Assembly: GCA_002928965.1 (NCBI GenBank)
Contig: PERU01000001.1
Location: 186,001 to 250,000, forward strand
DNA from: Methylomonas sp.
GTDB lineage: Bacteria; Pseudomonadota; Gammaproteobacteria; Methylococcales; Methylomonadaceae
Length of the DNA stretch: 64,000 nucleotides
Reading direction: 5' to 3'
The notes under the pieces: generated by a model
Database searches by the model: none
What the model saw: the letters and a program-made list of their open reading frames with translations, nothing else
Told to the model about the DNA's origin: nothing
Program-made: the position numbers and the translations under genes
Part shown: positions 45,001 to 53,244 of the stretch, one piece after another
Layout of the letters: every line of letters starts with the position of its first letter
How positions within the stretch are numbered: the stretch's first letter is position 1

Positions 45001-45198
45001 CTTTCGTGCCACTTCGGCTTCCAGCTGGGCAGGCGAAGCGCCGGGCAGGGAGGCTGAAACCGTGATGGTCGGCAGATCAAGATCCGGAAAGTTCTGGATT
45101 TTCATGCTTTTAAAACTGAGCATGCCGGCAAAACTCAGCAACACGAACAGCATCATGGCGGGGATGGGGTTGCGAATACACCAAGCCGAAACGTTCAT
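42076..45198 (-). CDS. RND multidrug efflux permease (HAE1 type)
   Basis: The 1,040-residue protein has 12 predicted helices and two large periplasmic loops. The N-terminus has FPDLDLPTITVSASLPGASP, helix 4 has VDDAIVEVENIVRHL with its paired acidic proton-relay residues, and the C-terminus has GIATKNSILLVEYA. It is of the AcrB/MdtB/MexB-like class that exports hydrophobic drugs or lipids. Its start overlaps the fusion-protein gene end by 4 nt. No outer-membrane channel gene is adjacent, so it may share a TolC elsewhere. Confidence 0.93.
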   Translation of the reverse strand: MNVSAWCIRNPIPAMMLFVLLSFAGMLSFKSMKIQNFPDLDLPTITVSASLPGASPAQLEAEVARKIENAIATLQGLKHITSKVQDGNVTITSEFRLEKPVQEALDDVRSAVSKVRADLPGDMRDPIVTKLDLAGSPIFAFTVRSAQRDDEALSWFVEDTVARRLLAVRGVGAVNRVGGVSREITISLDPIKLQALGATAADISRQLRQMQRESAGGRIDLGSGEQPVRTLANVSSVEEMRPLQLSLADGRHIRLDQVAQIDDTYAEPRAAAMLNGHPVVGFEVTRSRGASEVEVGAGVQNALTELRASNPDIEFTEAFNFVKPVEEEFHGSMTMLYEGALLAVLVVWLFLRDWRATFISAVALPLSVIPAFLGMDYLGFSLNVITLLALSLVIGILVDDAIVEVENIVRHLRMGKSPYQAAMEAADEIGLAVVATTFALVAVFLPTAFMSGIPGRFFKQFGWTAALAVMASLVVARMLTPMMAAYMLKNTGHAESKDGFIMRSYMQLAGWCLQHRLITICGAAAFFIGSLLLIPLLPTGFLPADDNPQTQVFVELPPGSSLAQTKASAEAARQLIAGIDYVKTVYTTIGSGSAGNDPMASNQGSGEVRKATLTITLANRQDRPVRKQAIEHNIRQALQKLPGVRTKVGLGASGEKYVLVLSGDDPQALNTAARNVERDLRSIAGLGSIASSAALVRPEIAVRPDFARAADLGVTTASLAETLRIATLGDYDWSLSKLNLAQRQVPMVVKLAAYGRQDLAVLERLAVPSAKSRTGSVMVSQVAKLELSSGPAVIDRYDRSRNINFEIELSDLPLGDVTTAVENLPSIKNLPAGVKRINIGDAEMMGELFSSFGLAMLTGVLCIFIVLVLLFKDFMQPITILAALPLAFGGGFVALLLTGKAFSMPSLIGLVMLMGIATKNSILLVEYAIVARREHGMNRMEALLDACHKRARPIVMTTIAMGAGMLPIAVGAGDADSSFRSPMAVAVIGGLVTSTFLSLLVIPVAYTYLDDFKTACIRVWTRVFQTKAEIAESEISIKRI

Positions 45199-46304
45199 GG
45201 CGTTACCACTCTGACGTAATCGCCATCAGCCAGAAAGGAGGCGCCACCCGCTACCAGCCGTTCATCCTGATTCAGCCCGGACAGTATTTCCATTAAGTCG
45301 CCGTTTCGGCGGCCTAGTTGCACTTTGACTTGCTGTACTCGTGCTTGATCGCCGGATTGTTCAATCAGACGAAATACATAACTGAAACCTTCTCTTAACG
45401 ACAGGGCGTCTTGCTGTACGGTCAAAACTTGGCTGCTGCCCAGTTGGAATTGGCCATGCGCAAACATACCGGTACGCAAGCCGCTTGGTACGGCATTGGG
45501 CAAATCCACATAGACCAAGCCATATCGGTTCTGTTCGTTCAATGTCGGAGCCAAAACGCGGACATTGCCGGTTATGCTGGCCACATTAGGCACTTCCACT
45601 AGGACACTCATACCCGGTTTGAGTTGCGTCATTTCGGCGGCAGTGACTTCGCCTCGCCATTCCAGACGGTTTTGTCGGATTAACCGAAACAATTCCTGGC
45701 CTTTGGCAGCGACTGCGCCCAAAGTGGCGCTACGAGAGGAAATTACCCCGTCGTCACTGGCTAAGACCTTGGTGTATTTAAGGCGTAGTAATTGAGAATC
45801 CAATTGCGCTTTGGCTAAATGCATCTTGGCATTGGCGGTTTTCTCAGTAGTCAGGTATTGGTCTACCTGTTGATGACTTAAAGCTTTGCTGGCGAGTCGT
45901 GTTGCGCGTTCTGCGTTGATTTTTGCATCGGCCAAGTTGGCTTCAGCTTCAGCCAGAATGGCCTGAGTTTGCGCGACATCGGCCAGCACACTTTCATCGC
46001 TAAAAACGGCCAGTACCTGTCCCTTTTTAACCGTGTCTCCCACTTGTACGTTGATGGCATTTAAGCGCAAATCACCGACTTCTGCGCCGATAATGGCTTC
46101 CTGCCAAGCCGCGATGGAACCGTTTGCTGTTAAGGTGATAGGCATGTCATGCAGTTGCGGGCGAATTACAGACACGCTGAGGGCTGGGTTTGAAGTGGCA
46201 GCAATTGACGGCTGCGGTGTTTCTTCGTCCCTATTGATAATTACCCCAAGACCGACCAGTAAAACCAAGCCGCCGATGAGCGCAGCAATTTTTCCGTTAG
46301 TCAT
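45195..46304 (-). CDS. RND efflux membrane fusion protein
   Basis: The 369-residue protein has one N-terminal membrane anchor (IAALIGGLVLLVGLGVI), a barrel-sandwich lipoyl-like motif (AIIGAEVGDLRLNAINVQVG, then KKGQVLAVFSDE) and a coiled-coil hairpin at about 100-165. It links the inner-membrane pump with an outer-membrane channel. It sits between the TetR gene (60 nt upstream) and the pump gene (4-nt overlap), forming a regulator-MFP-RND operon. Confidence 0.93.
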   Translation of the reverse strand: MTNGKIAALIGGLVLLVGLGVIINRDEETPQPSIAATSNPALSVSVIRPQLHDMPITLTANGSIAAWQEAIIGAEVGDLRLNAINVQVGDTVKKGQVLAVFSDESVLADVAQTQAILAEAEANLADAKINAERATRLASKALSHQQVDQYLTTEKTANAKMHLAKAQLDSQLLRLKYTKVLASDDGVISSRSATLGAVAAKGQELFRLIRQNRLEWRGEVTAAEMTQLKPGMSVLVEVPNVASITGNVRVLAPTLNEQNRYGLVYVDLPNAVPSGLRTGMFAHGQFQLGSSQVLTVQQDALSLREGFSYVFRLIEQSGDQARVQQVKVQLGRRNGDLMEILSGLNQDERLVAGGASFLADGDYVRVVTP

Positions 46305-46363
46305 GTTTTACTCCGTTAAAAATAGCATGGTATAGAAATGAACGAGTTGGCTGGTGCAACAGG

Positions 46364-47044
46364 TTATCCTTCATGAATAGTTCCTTGTTTGCGACGCATG
46401 GCTTCGGATTCGATCATGGCCGAGGCATAGCTGGCCAATCGCTCAGCCAGCACATCAATGTTTTTGGGGGTGTGCAAAAGTTGCGGTGATATAACCGAAA
46501 CGACATCTTGCCCGACGTAAAAGTACACGGCCATGCCGATCAAGGAGAAAGCCAATCTGTGTAAATCGGCATCGACGCGTTGTAATCCCAAATGCTCTTT
46601 AAGCACAGAAACCAGTGTGTCGTGTTGCGGTTTGATCTCTGCATCGATTTCCCGCTGCCAAGCCCCGGTTGGCTCAATCATTTCCCTGTAATGCAGTTTC
46701 ATCACCAGTCCGAACTGTTCACCTTTTTTAAGTGGTTCGAGAAACTCAGCGAAAAATTTGCTTAATAATTCCGGTAAAGCCATGTGTTTATAGTTGGTGA
46801 TATTGGTGCCACAGGGGGAATCGCCCATAGGCTCTGTAAAGGCGGCACGGTAAAGGCCGGCCTTATCACCGAAGTAGTAGCGAATAGCCGAAATATTCGC
46901 GCCTGCAGCGTCACAGATTTGTCGGGTAGAAGTGGCTTTATAGCCTTTTTCGGCAAACAGTCGCAATGCCGACAGTACCAGTCGGCTACGCGCGTCAACG
47001 GTCTCGTAATCGGTTTTTTGATGGGGAACCATGTTGAATCGCAT
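46364..47044 (-). CDS. TetR-family repressor, CecR/YbiH-like
   Basis: The 226-residue protein has an N-terminal TetR helix-turn-helix (residues about 20-65; ALRLFAEKGYKATSTRQICD, then AIRYYFGDKAGLYRAAF) and a C-terminal ligand domain resembling the CecR/DUF1956 class. A perfect palindrome pair at 47062-47103 lies 18 nt upstream of its ATG, an evident autoregulatory operator. It should repress its own operon with the efflux genes, released by an unknown ligand. Confidence 0.9.
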   Translation of the reverse strand: MRFNMVPHQKTDYETVDARSRLVLSALRLFAEKGYKATSTRQICDAAGANISAIRYYFGDKAGLYRAAFTEPMGDSPCGTNITNYKHMALPELLSKFFAEFLEPLKKGEQFGLVMKLHYREMIEPTGAWQREIDAEIKPQHDTLVSVLKEHLGLQRVDADLHRLAFSLIGMAVYFYVGQDVVSVISPQLLHTPKNIDVLAERLASYASAMIESEAMRRKQGTIHEG

Positions 47045-47061
47045 GAGTATGGGTTAATATA

Positions 47062-47103
47062 AATCAATCGTTTGATTTAACATTATCAATCAAACGATTG
47101 ATT
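47062..47103. promoter_or_regulatory. Double operator of the efflux operon
   Basis: AATCAATCGTTTGATT at 47062-47077 and its exact reverse complement AATCAAACGATTGATT at 47088-47103 are separated by 10 nt. Each half is itself nearly palindromic (ATCAA..TTGAT), so two TetR dimers could bind. It lies between the TetR gene and the divergent cupin gene. Confidence 0.8.
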
Positions 47104-47251
47104 GTCAATCATGAGTTTTTGCTTTGGTATTGAAGCTGTCAGCCCACGTGCTGAAAAGGGGAAAGTAGGGATGCTTTCCTAATCAATCTGGCAGTCAGGT
47201 TTGTAAGGATGTTAAAATTAAGCCTTAAATCACGTTACTTAAAGGAAAATC

Positions 47252-47542
47252 ATGAGCCAGATTAAAATTGAACATAACCCTAGCGAAGAACGTTTGAAAG
47301 AGCTTGGGGTTTCCAGTTGGGCGATTTGGGAAAAAGAAGTATCCAAATTTCCGATTGATTTTGACGAAACCGAATGCGCTTATGTCCTTGATGGCGAAAT
47401 TTTAGTCACGCCAGCAGGCGGCGAGCCAGTTCGTATTTTGCCTGGGGATTTGGTTGTATTTCCAGCAGGTTTGGATAGTCAATGGGAAGTGGTCAAGCCA
47501 CTGCGTAAGCATTATAGCTACGATTTTCCGAACGGCATTTAA
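47252..47542 (+). CDS. Small cupin-domain protein
   Basis: The 96-residue protein is a single cupin of the DUF861/cupin_3 type, with ECAYVLDGEILVTPAGGEPV, RILPGDLVVFPAGLDSQWEV and a final HYSYDF. No catalytic role is established for this family. The ATG has AAAGGAAA upstream. A strong terminator follows. It is divergent from the TetR gene and could share its operator region. Confidence 0.88.
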   Translation: MSQIKIEHNPSEERLKELGVSSWAIWEKEVSKFPIDFDETECAYVLDGEILVTPAGGEPVRILPGDLVVFPAGLDSQWEVVKPLRKHYSYDFPNGI

Positions 47543-47561
47543 AGGCTTATTTCCCGCTATG

Positions 47562-47588
47562 AAAAGGCATCCTGGTGATGCCTTTTTT
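47562..47588 (+). terminator. Intrinsic terminator after the cupin gene
   Basis: AAAGGCATC and GATGCCTTT arms with a short loop are followed by a T-run (TTTTTT). Confidence 0.85.
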
Positions 47589-47780
47589 ATGGAAAATCAA
47601 AGCTTATCAGTAATGACTTTTCACCAACTTATCAAATGCAAGGTAGTTAAAGCCGTAAGGTAGGATTAGACGGGTTTCTGCGGATTTTTTGCTTTATTCT
47701 TGCAGGGTGCGCGAAAACATTCGAAAAAATCAACACGCTCACCGGTCAAGCGCTAAATCATTCGATGGTGTTGTTTGTGG

Positions 47781-48044
47781 CTAGTCTTCGATTGCTTCGC
47801 CGGGTTTGGGGTCTGCTTTTTTCACGCGGATTTTGTTGCCATCTACATCTTGACCGTTGAGGAGTTTAATTGCCGCCTTGGCTTCTCCGGCTTTGGGCAT
47901 CTCGACAAAACCAAAACCTTTGGAAGTGTTAGTGTCTTTGTCCATGACCAATGTGCAGGATTGAACTGTGCCGTGTGCTACAAACATTGCTCTAAGCGCT
48001 GGCTCAGTGGTGGTGCGGGCAAGATTTCGGATCAATATTTTCAT
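47781..48044 (-). CDS. RRM RNA-binding protein
   Basis: The 87-residue protein is one RNA recognition motif. RNP2 is ILIRNL at residues 3-8 and RNP1 is KGFGFVEM near residue 42. These small bacterial RRM proteins (Rbp-like) bind single-stranded RNA and are often cold-induced. It precedes the RhlE helicase gene end by a 286-nt gap and shares its strand, so both may serve RNA remodelling at low temperature. Confidence 0.92.
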   Translation of the reverse strand: MKILIRNLARTTTEPALRAMFVAHGTVQSCTLVMDKDTNTSKGFGFVEMPKAGEAKAAIKLLNGQDVDGNKIRVKKADPKPGEAIED

Positions 48045-48244
48045 CGGAAGGTTTGGTATGCTTAAGGTTTGAAACTATACAACGGATATGAAAATCCTTC
48101 ACAATTAATAGTGATTTTTTGCTGAAACCATTGCTTGTTTCGTTCAGAGGGAAAGACTTTTGGCCGGTTATCAAAAAAACCGCGACATTTTTGTTCCGTT
48201 CGGAACTTTAGTTTAATTGAAAAGTCTCTTATAGCGGAGATAGT

Positions 48245-48298
48245 AAATCGTCGGTATCTTTGTGGTGAAAACTGCAGAGCTACCGACGATTTTTTTTT
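48245..48298 (+). terminator. Strong hairpin with T-run on the plus strand
   Basis: AAATCGTCGGTA and TACCGACGATTT arms of 12 bp enclose a 24-nt loop and are followed by T-run to 48298. No plus-strand gene lies upstream. A sigma70-like box pair, TTGAAA at 48217 and TAGTAA at 48241 (18-nt spacer), sits just before, so this may terminate a very short RNA. On the minus strand it follows rhlE but has only a three-T tail. Confidence 0.6.
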
Positions 48299-48330
48299 GC
48301 ACTGTTTATAACGGAGTTTGGCCGACCATG

Positions 48331-49461
48331 CTAAAAACCGCTGATTTGTTCGCGATTGATTTTGCTCCCAATTAATTTTTCAACCAGCTTTAACGCTGGT
48401 TGTTCATCCTGCGAAACCAGAGAAATGGCTTGGCCCATTTTTCCAGCGCGACCAGTTCTACCTATGCGATGAACATAATCGCTGGATGAGCGCGGTAATT
48501 CATAATTTACTACAAAGGGCAGGTGGGCAATGTCGATGCCGCGCGCGGCCACATCGGTTGCTACCAATACCCGGATTTCACCCGCTTTAAAACCGGCCAG
48601 CGCACTGGTTCTGGCGCCTTGGCTTTTATTGCCGTGAATAGCGGCTGCCTTGATTTCTGCAGTATTGAGTTTTTCGGTGAGTTTATTGGCGCCGTGTTTG
48701 GTGCTGGTAAATACCAACACTTGTTGCCAGTTTTTGGTTTTAACTAAATGGGTTAATAAGGCCGTTTTGGCAGTTTTATTTACCGTATAGACGATTTGGT
48801 CTATGGTGTCTGCAGTGGCATTTTCGGCGGCGACTTCCACCGTAACCGGCTTAATCAACAGCCCCTCTGTTAATTTGCGGATTTCTGCAGAGAAGGTGGC
48901 TGAAAACAACAGGTTTTGGCGTTGTTTAGGCAATAAGGCCAGGATTTTTCGAATGTCTTTGATAAAGCCCATATCCAGCATACGGTCGGCTTCATCAAGA
49001 ACCAATATTTCCACCTTGTCCAATCTGACAGCGTTTTGATTGATCAAGTCCAATAAACGACCGGGTGTAGCGGTTAAAATATCCACCCCGCCACGCAGAC
49101 GCATCATTTGCGGATTGATTTTTACGCCGCCAAAAACCACTTCGGATTTTAAACGTGGCTGTTGGTGAGTGCCGTATTTCAGTACAGATTCACCGACCTG
49201 CGCAGCCAATTCACGGGTGGGGGTCAGAATTAATGCACGCACTGGGCGATTTCGACTGTAGCTTGTTTGGGCCAGTCTTTGCAAGATAGGTAAGGTAAAG
49301 CCCGCAGTTTTGCCGGTACCGGTTTGTGCTGCAGCTAATAGATCACGGCCAGTTAAAACAGCTGGAATGGCTTTTTGTTGTATCGGGGTTGGTGTGGTGT
49401 AACCGGAATCTTGGATAGCGTGGAGCAATTCGGCAGACAAGCCGAGGTTGGAAAATGACAT
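48331..49461 (-). CDS. rhlE: DEAD-box RNA helicase RhlE
   Basis: The ATG at 49461 gives [13 protein letters not shown], the typical RhlE N-terminus; upstream in-frame ATG codons at 49473 and 49494 are alternatives. The 376-residue product has motifs Q, I (AAQTGTGKT), II ([12 protein letters not shown]), III (SATF), V and VI ([10 protein letters not shown]). The C-terminus is short. It unwinds RNA duplexes in ribosome assembly and mRNA decay. Confidence 0.92.
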   Translation of the reverse strand: MSFSNLGLSAELLHAIQDSGYTTPTPIQQKAIPAVLTGRDLLAAAQTGTGKTAGFTLPILQRLAQTSYSRNRPVRALILTPTRELAAQVGESVLKYGTHQQPRLKSEVVFGGVKINPQMMRLRGGVDILTATPGRLLDLINQNAVRLDKVEILVLDEADRMLDMGFIKDIRKILALLPKQRQNLLFSATFSAEIRKLTEGLLIKPVTVEVAAENATADTIDQIVYTVNKTAKTALLTHLVKTKNWQQVLVFTSTKHGANKLTEKLNTAEIKAAAIHGNKSQGARTSALAGFKAGEIRVLVATDVAARGIDIAHLPFVVNYELPRSSSDYVHRIGRTGRAGKMGQAISLVSQDEQPALKLVEKLIGSKINREQISGF

Positions 49462-49663
49462 TAAGGTACTCATAGAAAAGAAGAGAGGTGTCACTGTAGT
49501 CGGCGTACATTTATGTGATGTGGCGTTTTGTAATGACTTTTAGATTGTATCACTGCTGACTAATAAGCGTTTAAAAACCATGTTTTAGACCATGCAGGGA
49601 TTTATTGTAGAGCATTGCAAAATCAATAGTTGTGTAATTTAGTGATCAAAAACTTTCAAAATA

Positions 49664-49691
49664 TTGACAAAATAAAAAAAATTATTATAAT
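49664..49691 (+). promoter_or_regulatory. Sigma70 promoter of tRNA-Leu
   Basis: A consensus TTGACA at 49664-49669 and TATAAT at 49686-49691 are separated by 16 nt. Transcription would begin around 49698, about 20 nt before the tRNA. Confidence 0.85.
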
Positions 49692-49717
49692 GCCGAAAGT
49701 AAGCTATTAATCGAATA

Positions 49718-49804
49718 GCCGAGGTGGTGAAATTGGTAGACGCGCTAGCTTCAGGTGCTAGTAGGGGTAACCCTGTGGAGGTTCAAGTCCTCTCCTCGGC
49801 ACCA
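49718..49804 (+). tRNA. tRNA-Leu (anticodon CAG)
   Basis: Acceptor arms GCCGAGG and CCTCGGC pair over seven bp. The anticodon stem CTAGC/GCTAG encloses loop TTCAGGT, giving anticodon CAG, which reads CUG. A long variable arm (TAGGGGTAACCCTG) is present, as expected for class II tRNA-Leu. GTTCAAGTCC marks the T arm. The 3' CCA is encoded (49802-49804). Confidence 0.97.
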
Positions 49805-50003
49805 TTAATATCAGTAAATACAAATGGTTATGATATTAATGATGTAGTTTTGATATAACATAATTCCTATCTTATTTGCTTTATTGCAAAGCCACTGACC
49901 AAAGTAAATATTTTGGCTTGGGAAAATTAGTATGGGACTATCCTCATGCATATTGAGTTGCCACGGCTAAATCAATTGGTCATTGTCCTCTATCAGTGTT
50001 TGA

Positions 50004-52337
50004 TCACTGAATATCTGAAATAGAACATACTTTATTACGCCCAGTTTTTTTGGCTTCGTAAAGAGCCTTGTCTGCTAAATCCAATAATAACTCCAATTCC
50101 TTGCTACGGTTTGTCAATGATGTCACGCCGACTGAAATTGTGAATTTTAATGGAGGGTTATCTTCCATATTCAGATTAGCAAGGTTTACCGCTTTTCTTA
50201 AACGCTCTGCAACTTCAAATGCTTCCTTGCTATCTGTTTCGGGTAACAGCAGCGCAAATTCTTCACCGCCTAGTCGGCCGATAATGTCTACTTCACGTAA
50301 AGTCTGCATACATATTTCTGCCAGTTTTTGCAAAACCCGGTCACCGGTATGATGGCCGTAGCTGTCATTTACACGCTTGAAATAATCAATATCAATCATC
50401 AAAATGGATAAGGGGTTTTGATAGCGGATAGTCCGATTCAACTCCATTTCGGCTAATGCCATGAAATGACCACGATTATTCACCCCAGTGAGGAAATCGA
50501 TATGTGCTTGGCGCTGTAATTCGTTTTCCAGTTGTTTAATTGCGGTGATGTCGATATTAGTACCGAGCATGCGCAGTGCTACTCCATGTTCATCACGAAA
50601 AACTTTTGCTACTGCCTTGATGTAGCGAATTTCGCCGTTTGGCCATAGCACACGAAACTCGGTATCAAAGGGCATCTTCTCCATAATCGAAGCCTCAAGT
50701 TCCTTATTTAAGCGTTCACTATCATCCGGGTGCAAGGATGTCTGCCATGCATCGATGGCTCCGGAAAACTCGTCACGCTGCATTTGATACAGAGCAAACA
50801 TTGAATCATCCCAAACCATTTCGAGTGTCCGTAAGTTCCAGTCCCAGATGCCCACGCCATTGTGAATAGTGGCCAGGGTTAGGCGTTCTTCAGTTTCTCT
50901 ATGTAGGCGTTCAGCATACTTCTGTTGGGTAATATCCCTTGAGATATTTGCGTAACCTATAACTTTACCATTGCTATCAACTACCGGTGAAAAGGTTGCG
51001 GAAATGTCCAGTAACCTACAGTCACGATGCAAACGAGTTGTCTCAAAATGTTCAATGGCTTCGCCTCGGGCTATACGCGCCATATTATCGAGTTCTTGAT
51101 GGATGAGCCCGGGAGGGATCAGTACGTTGTTTGACTTATCCACTATTTCGTCAGCTTTATAGCCGAATATAATTTCGGCGCCGCGATTCCAGCTGACAAT
51201 CAATCCATCTAGGGTTGTGCTGATAATGGCATCAGCACTAAAGTCGACAATCGCTTTAAACTCACGTAATACCAAAGCTGCCTCGAGCATGCGCAAATGA
51301 CCCAGCACCAGAGTTTTGACCAGGATAGTGAATACTAAAGTGAGCAATGCTCCGCTAAACAAGATTATTGATTCTGTTCCGGCACTGCCTTTGATAAAAC
51401 CCGGTAGGCTTTGTGCCTTTATAGTCCATGTTTGCCCCGCCAGCTGCAGTTGGCGGACTTCTTGAATACTCTGTTCGCTAGGTGTTTCCGAAAATTGGCT
51501 GGTAAATAATAGTGATCCTGCCGTGATCACAGGTCCATCATAGATTGCGATGCCAATGCGGTCGATAAAATCGGCATGTTTTTGAATTAACATGTTACCT
51601 ATCAAGTCCTGCATTCTCAGTGGTGAATATGCCCACCCCAAGAATTGTTGATGATCATCGGTCGTTTGATAGATAGGTGTATATAGCAGAACGCCTGCTT
51701 GCACATCTTGTTCGGTTTCCTGGACTAAAATCACTTTGCCGGACAAGGCGGATAATCCGGTATCCCGTGCCTGCACCATGGCTTTTTGGCGCATGGGTTC
51801 AGAATACATGTCATAACCGAATGCACGCTGATTTCTCCAGTCGAAAGGCTCCAGATAAACAATGGAGGTATATATGTCGCGTTGTGCTGATGGCGTAATT
51901 TTAAAGTTGGTAAAGCCCTCATCCCGCACCGATTGTATGAACTGTGTTAATTGGTCCGGAGGAATCCACTTGGAAAATCCAATGCCTTGAATGCCTGGAT
52001 AGCGTTCCGCAATTTTTAAAGCATCAAAGTAGGTTTTAAATTCCTGACGGCTTACGTCCTTACTGGCTTTAAATAGCCCTGAGATACCTAGCAGCACCTG
52101 TTCGTTGGATTTGATTTGGTTTTCTGTTGTTTGAATTAAACGATCCAGCAATAGATTGAATTCGATTTTTTGATTTTGCAGCGTTTTGATAGTTAGAGCA
52201 TACCAATAGACCAGCACCAATAACATGCCTGATAAAAAAACCAGCCAATGCAATATGCCCAAAAACCAAGGCTGCTTGGCTTGAAATTCAAAGGTGGATT
52301 TGTGATATACCATTATCGAATAGTACGTGTTCGACAT
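50004..52337 (-). CDS. CHASE-PAS-GGDEF diguanylate cyclase
   Basis: The 777-residue membrane protein has a first helix (WLVFLSGMLLVLVYWYALTI) at about 30-50, a periplasmic CHASE domain (about 70-300; YPGIQGIGFSKW, EPMRQKAMVQARDTG, LYTPIY), a second helix near 325-345, two PAS/PAC units and a GGDEF domain. The active-site motif reads GGEEF (RLGGEEFALLLP), which is functional in many cyclases. No EAL follows, so this is a likely net c-di-GMP producer from 2 GTP. The signal for CHASE is unknown. Confidence 0.93.
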   Translation of the reverse strand: MSNTYYSIMVYHKSTFEFQAKQPWFLGILHWLVFLSGMLLVLVYWYALTIKTLQNQKIEFNLLLDRLIQTTENQIKSNEQVLLGISGLFKASKDVSRQEFKTYFDALKIAERYPGIQGIGFSKWIPPDQLTQFIQSVRDEGFTNFKITPSAQRDIYTSIVYLEPFDWRNQRAFGYDMYSEPMRQKAMVQARDTGLSALSGKVILVQETEQDVQAGVLLYTPIYQTTDDHQQFLGWAYSPLRMQDLIGNMLIQKHADFIDRIGIAIYDGPVITAGSLLFTSQFSETPSEQSIQEVRQLQLAGQTWTIKAQSLPGFIKGSAGTESIILFSGALLTLVFTILVKTLVLGHLRMLEAALVLREFKAIVDFSADAIISTTLDGLIVSWNRGAEIIFGYKADEIVDKSNNVLIPPGLIHQELDNMARIARGEAIEHFETTRLHRDCRLLDISATFSPVVDSNGKVIGYANISRDITQQKYAERLHRETEERLTLATIHNGVGIWDWNLRTLEMVWDDSMFALYQMQRDEFSGAIDAWQTSLHPDDSERLNKELEASIMEKMPFDTEFRVLWPNGEIRYIKAVAKVFRDEHGVALRMLGTNIDITAIKQLENELQRQAHIDFLTGVNNRGHFMALAEMELNRTIRYQNPLSILMIDIDYFKRVNDSYGHHTGDRVLQKLAEICMQTLREVDIIGRLGGEEFALLLPETDSKEAFEVAERLRKAVNLANLNMEDNPPLKFTISVGVTSLTNRSKELELLLDLADKALYEAKKTGRNKVCSISDIQ

Positions 52338-52552
52338 TGGTACAGCAAGTAGGGGGATTTAAATTGTCTTATTTAAAAATAGCTGAGGAGCAAACTGTTT
52401 CAGTCAAACCAAAAATGGCCGTTATGTGGGTAATTTCTGTCACTAGGGTACTCAGTATCAACAATTTGGGATTACTGCAATTCCCGACTAAATAACGGCT
52501 TACAGGGATGGGTCTTTTAACAGGAAAAATTAAGCCAATAAGGGTCAGCGGT

Positions 52553-53188
52553 TTATTGCAAGCCTACAAATGGATTGCTACGCATTTCATCTGCAAAAGT
52601 GGAGGTAGGTCCATGACCGGGGATAAATGTGATATCACCCCCCAGTGGCCATAGTTTCAGCTGTATGGAGTCGATTAAAGTTTGGTAATCGCCACGAGGA
52701 AAGTCGGTACGCCCGATAGAGCCTTTAAATAATACGTCCCCCACTATCGCCATACGATCTTCTGAGTTAAAAAATACCACATGACCAGGAGTATGGCCGG
52801 GGCAATGGATGACCTGCAGCACCTGTTGGCCGACTAGAACGCTATCACCATCGCTTAGCCAGCGTGTGGGTTTGAATGCCTGAGAAATTGGAAAGCCGAA
52901 CATTCTGCACTGCTCCGGCAAGCTTTGTATCCAGAAATTATCTTCTTGCTGCGGGCCAATGATGGGCAGACTTAATTGCTTAGACAGTTCCGCAACCCCC
53001 CCAATATGATCCATATGGCCGTGGGTGAGCAAAATAGATTCCAGTTCAACAGCTTGCAACGCCACTTCTTGCAATAAAACATCCAGATCACCACCCGGAT
53101 CGACAAGAGCAGCTTTTTGGCTATGTTCGCAAACCAGTAGGGTACAGTTCTGTTGATACGGGGTGACCGGGATAATGGTGTAACGCAT
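52553..53188 (-). CDS. Metallo-beta-lactamase fold hydrolase (GloB-like)
   Basis: The 211-residue protein has the zinc motif LTHGHMDHIGG, the second site PGHTPGHVVF and a third FIPGHGP. It is of the YcbL/GloB-type group of small hydrolases, resembling type II glyoxalase. The exact substrate (glutathione thioester or other) is not determined. No close operon partner is present; sucB lies 56 nt upstream of its start. Confidence 0.9.
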   Translation of the reverse strand: MRYTIIPVTPYQQNCTLLVCEHSQKAALVDPGGDLDVLLQEVALQAVELESILLTHGHMDHIGGVAELSKQLSLPIIGPQQEDNFWIQSLPEQCRMFGFPISQAFKPTRWLSDGDSVLVGQQVLQVIHCPGHTPGHVVFFNSEDRMAIVGDVLFKGSIGRTDFPRGDYQTLIDSIQLKLWPLGGDITFIPGHGPTSTFADEMRSNPFVGLQ

Positions 53189-53244
53189 GGCGGGATTAAA
53201 AATTTAAGCATGCGCCGGATTCTGGCCGGCGCACTGAAAAGACA

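Noticed and set aside
28736-45198. A single metal-drug efflux island
   Set aside because: The two RND systems are 10 kb apart, on opposite strands, with core genes between them, and belong to different subfamilies.
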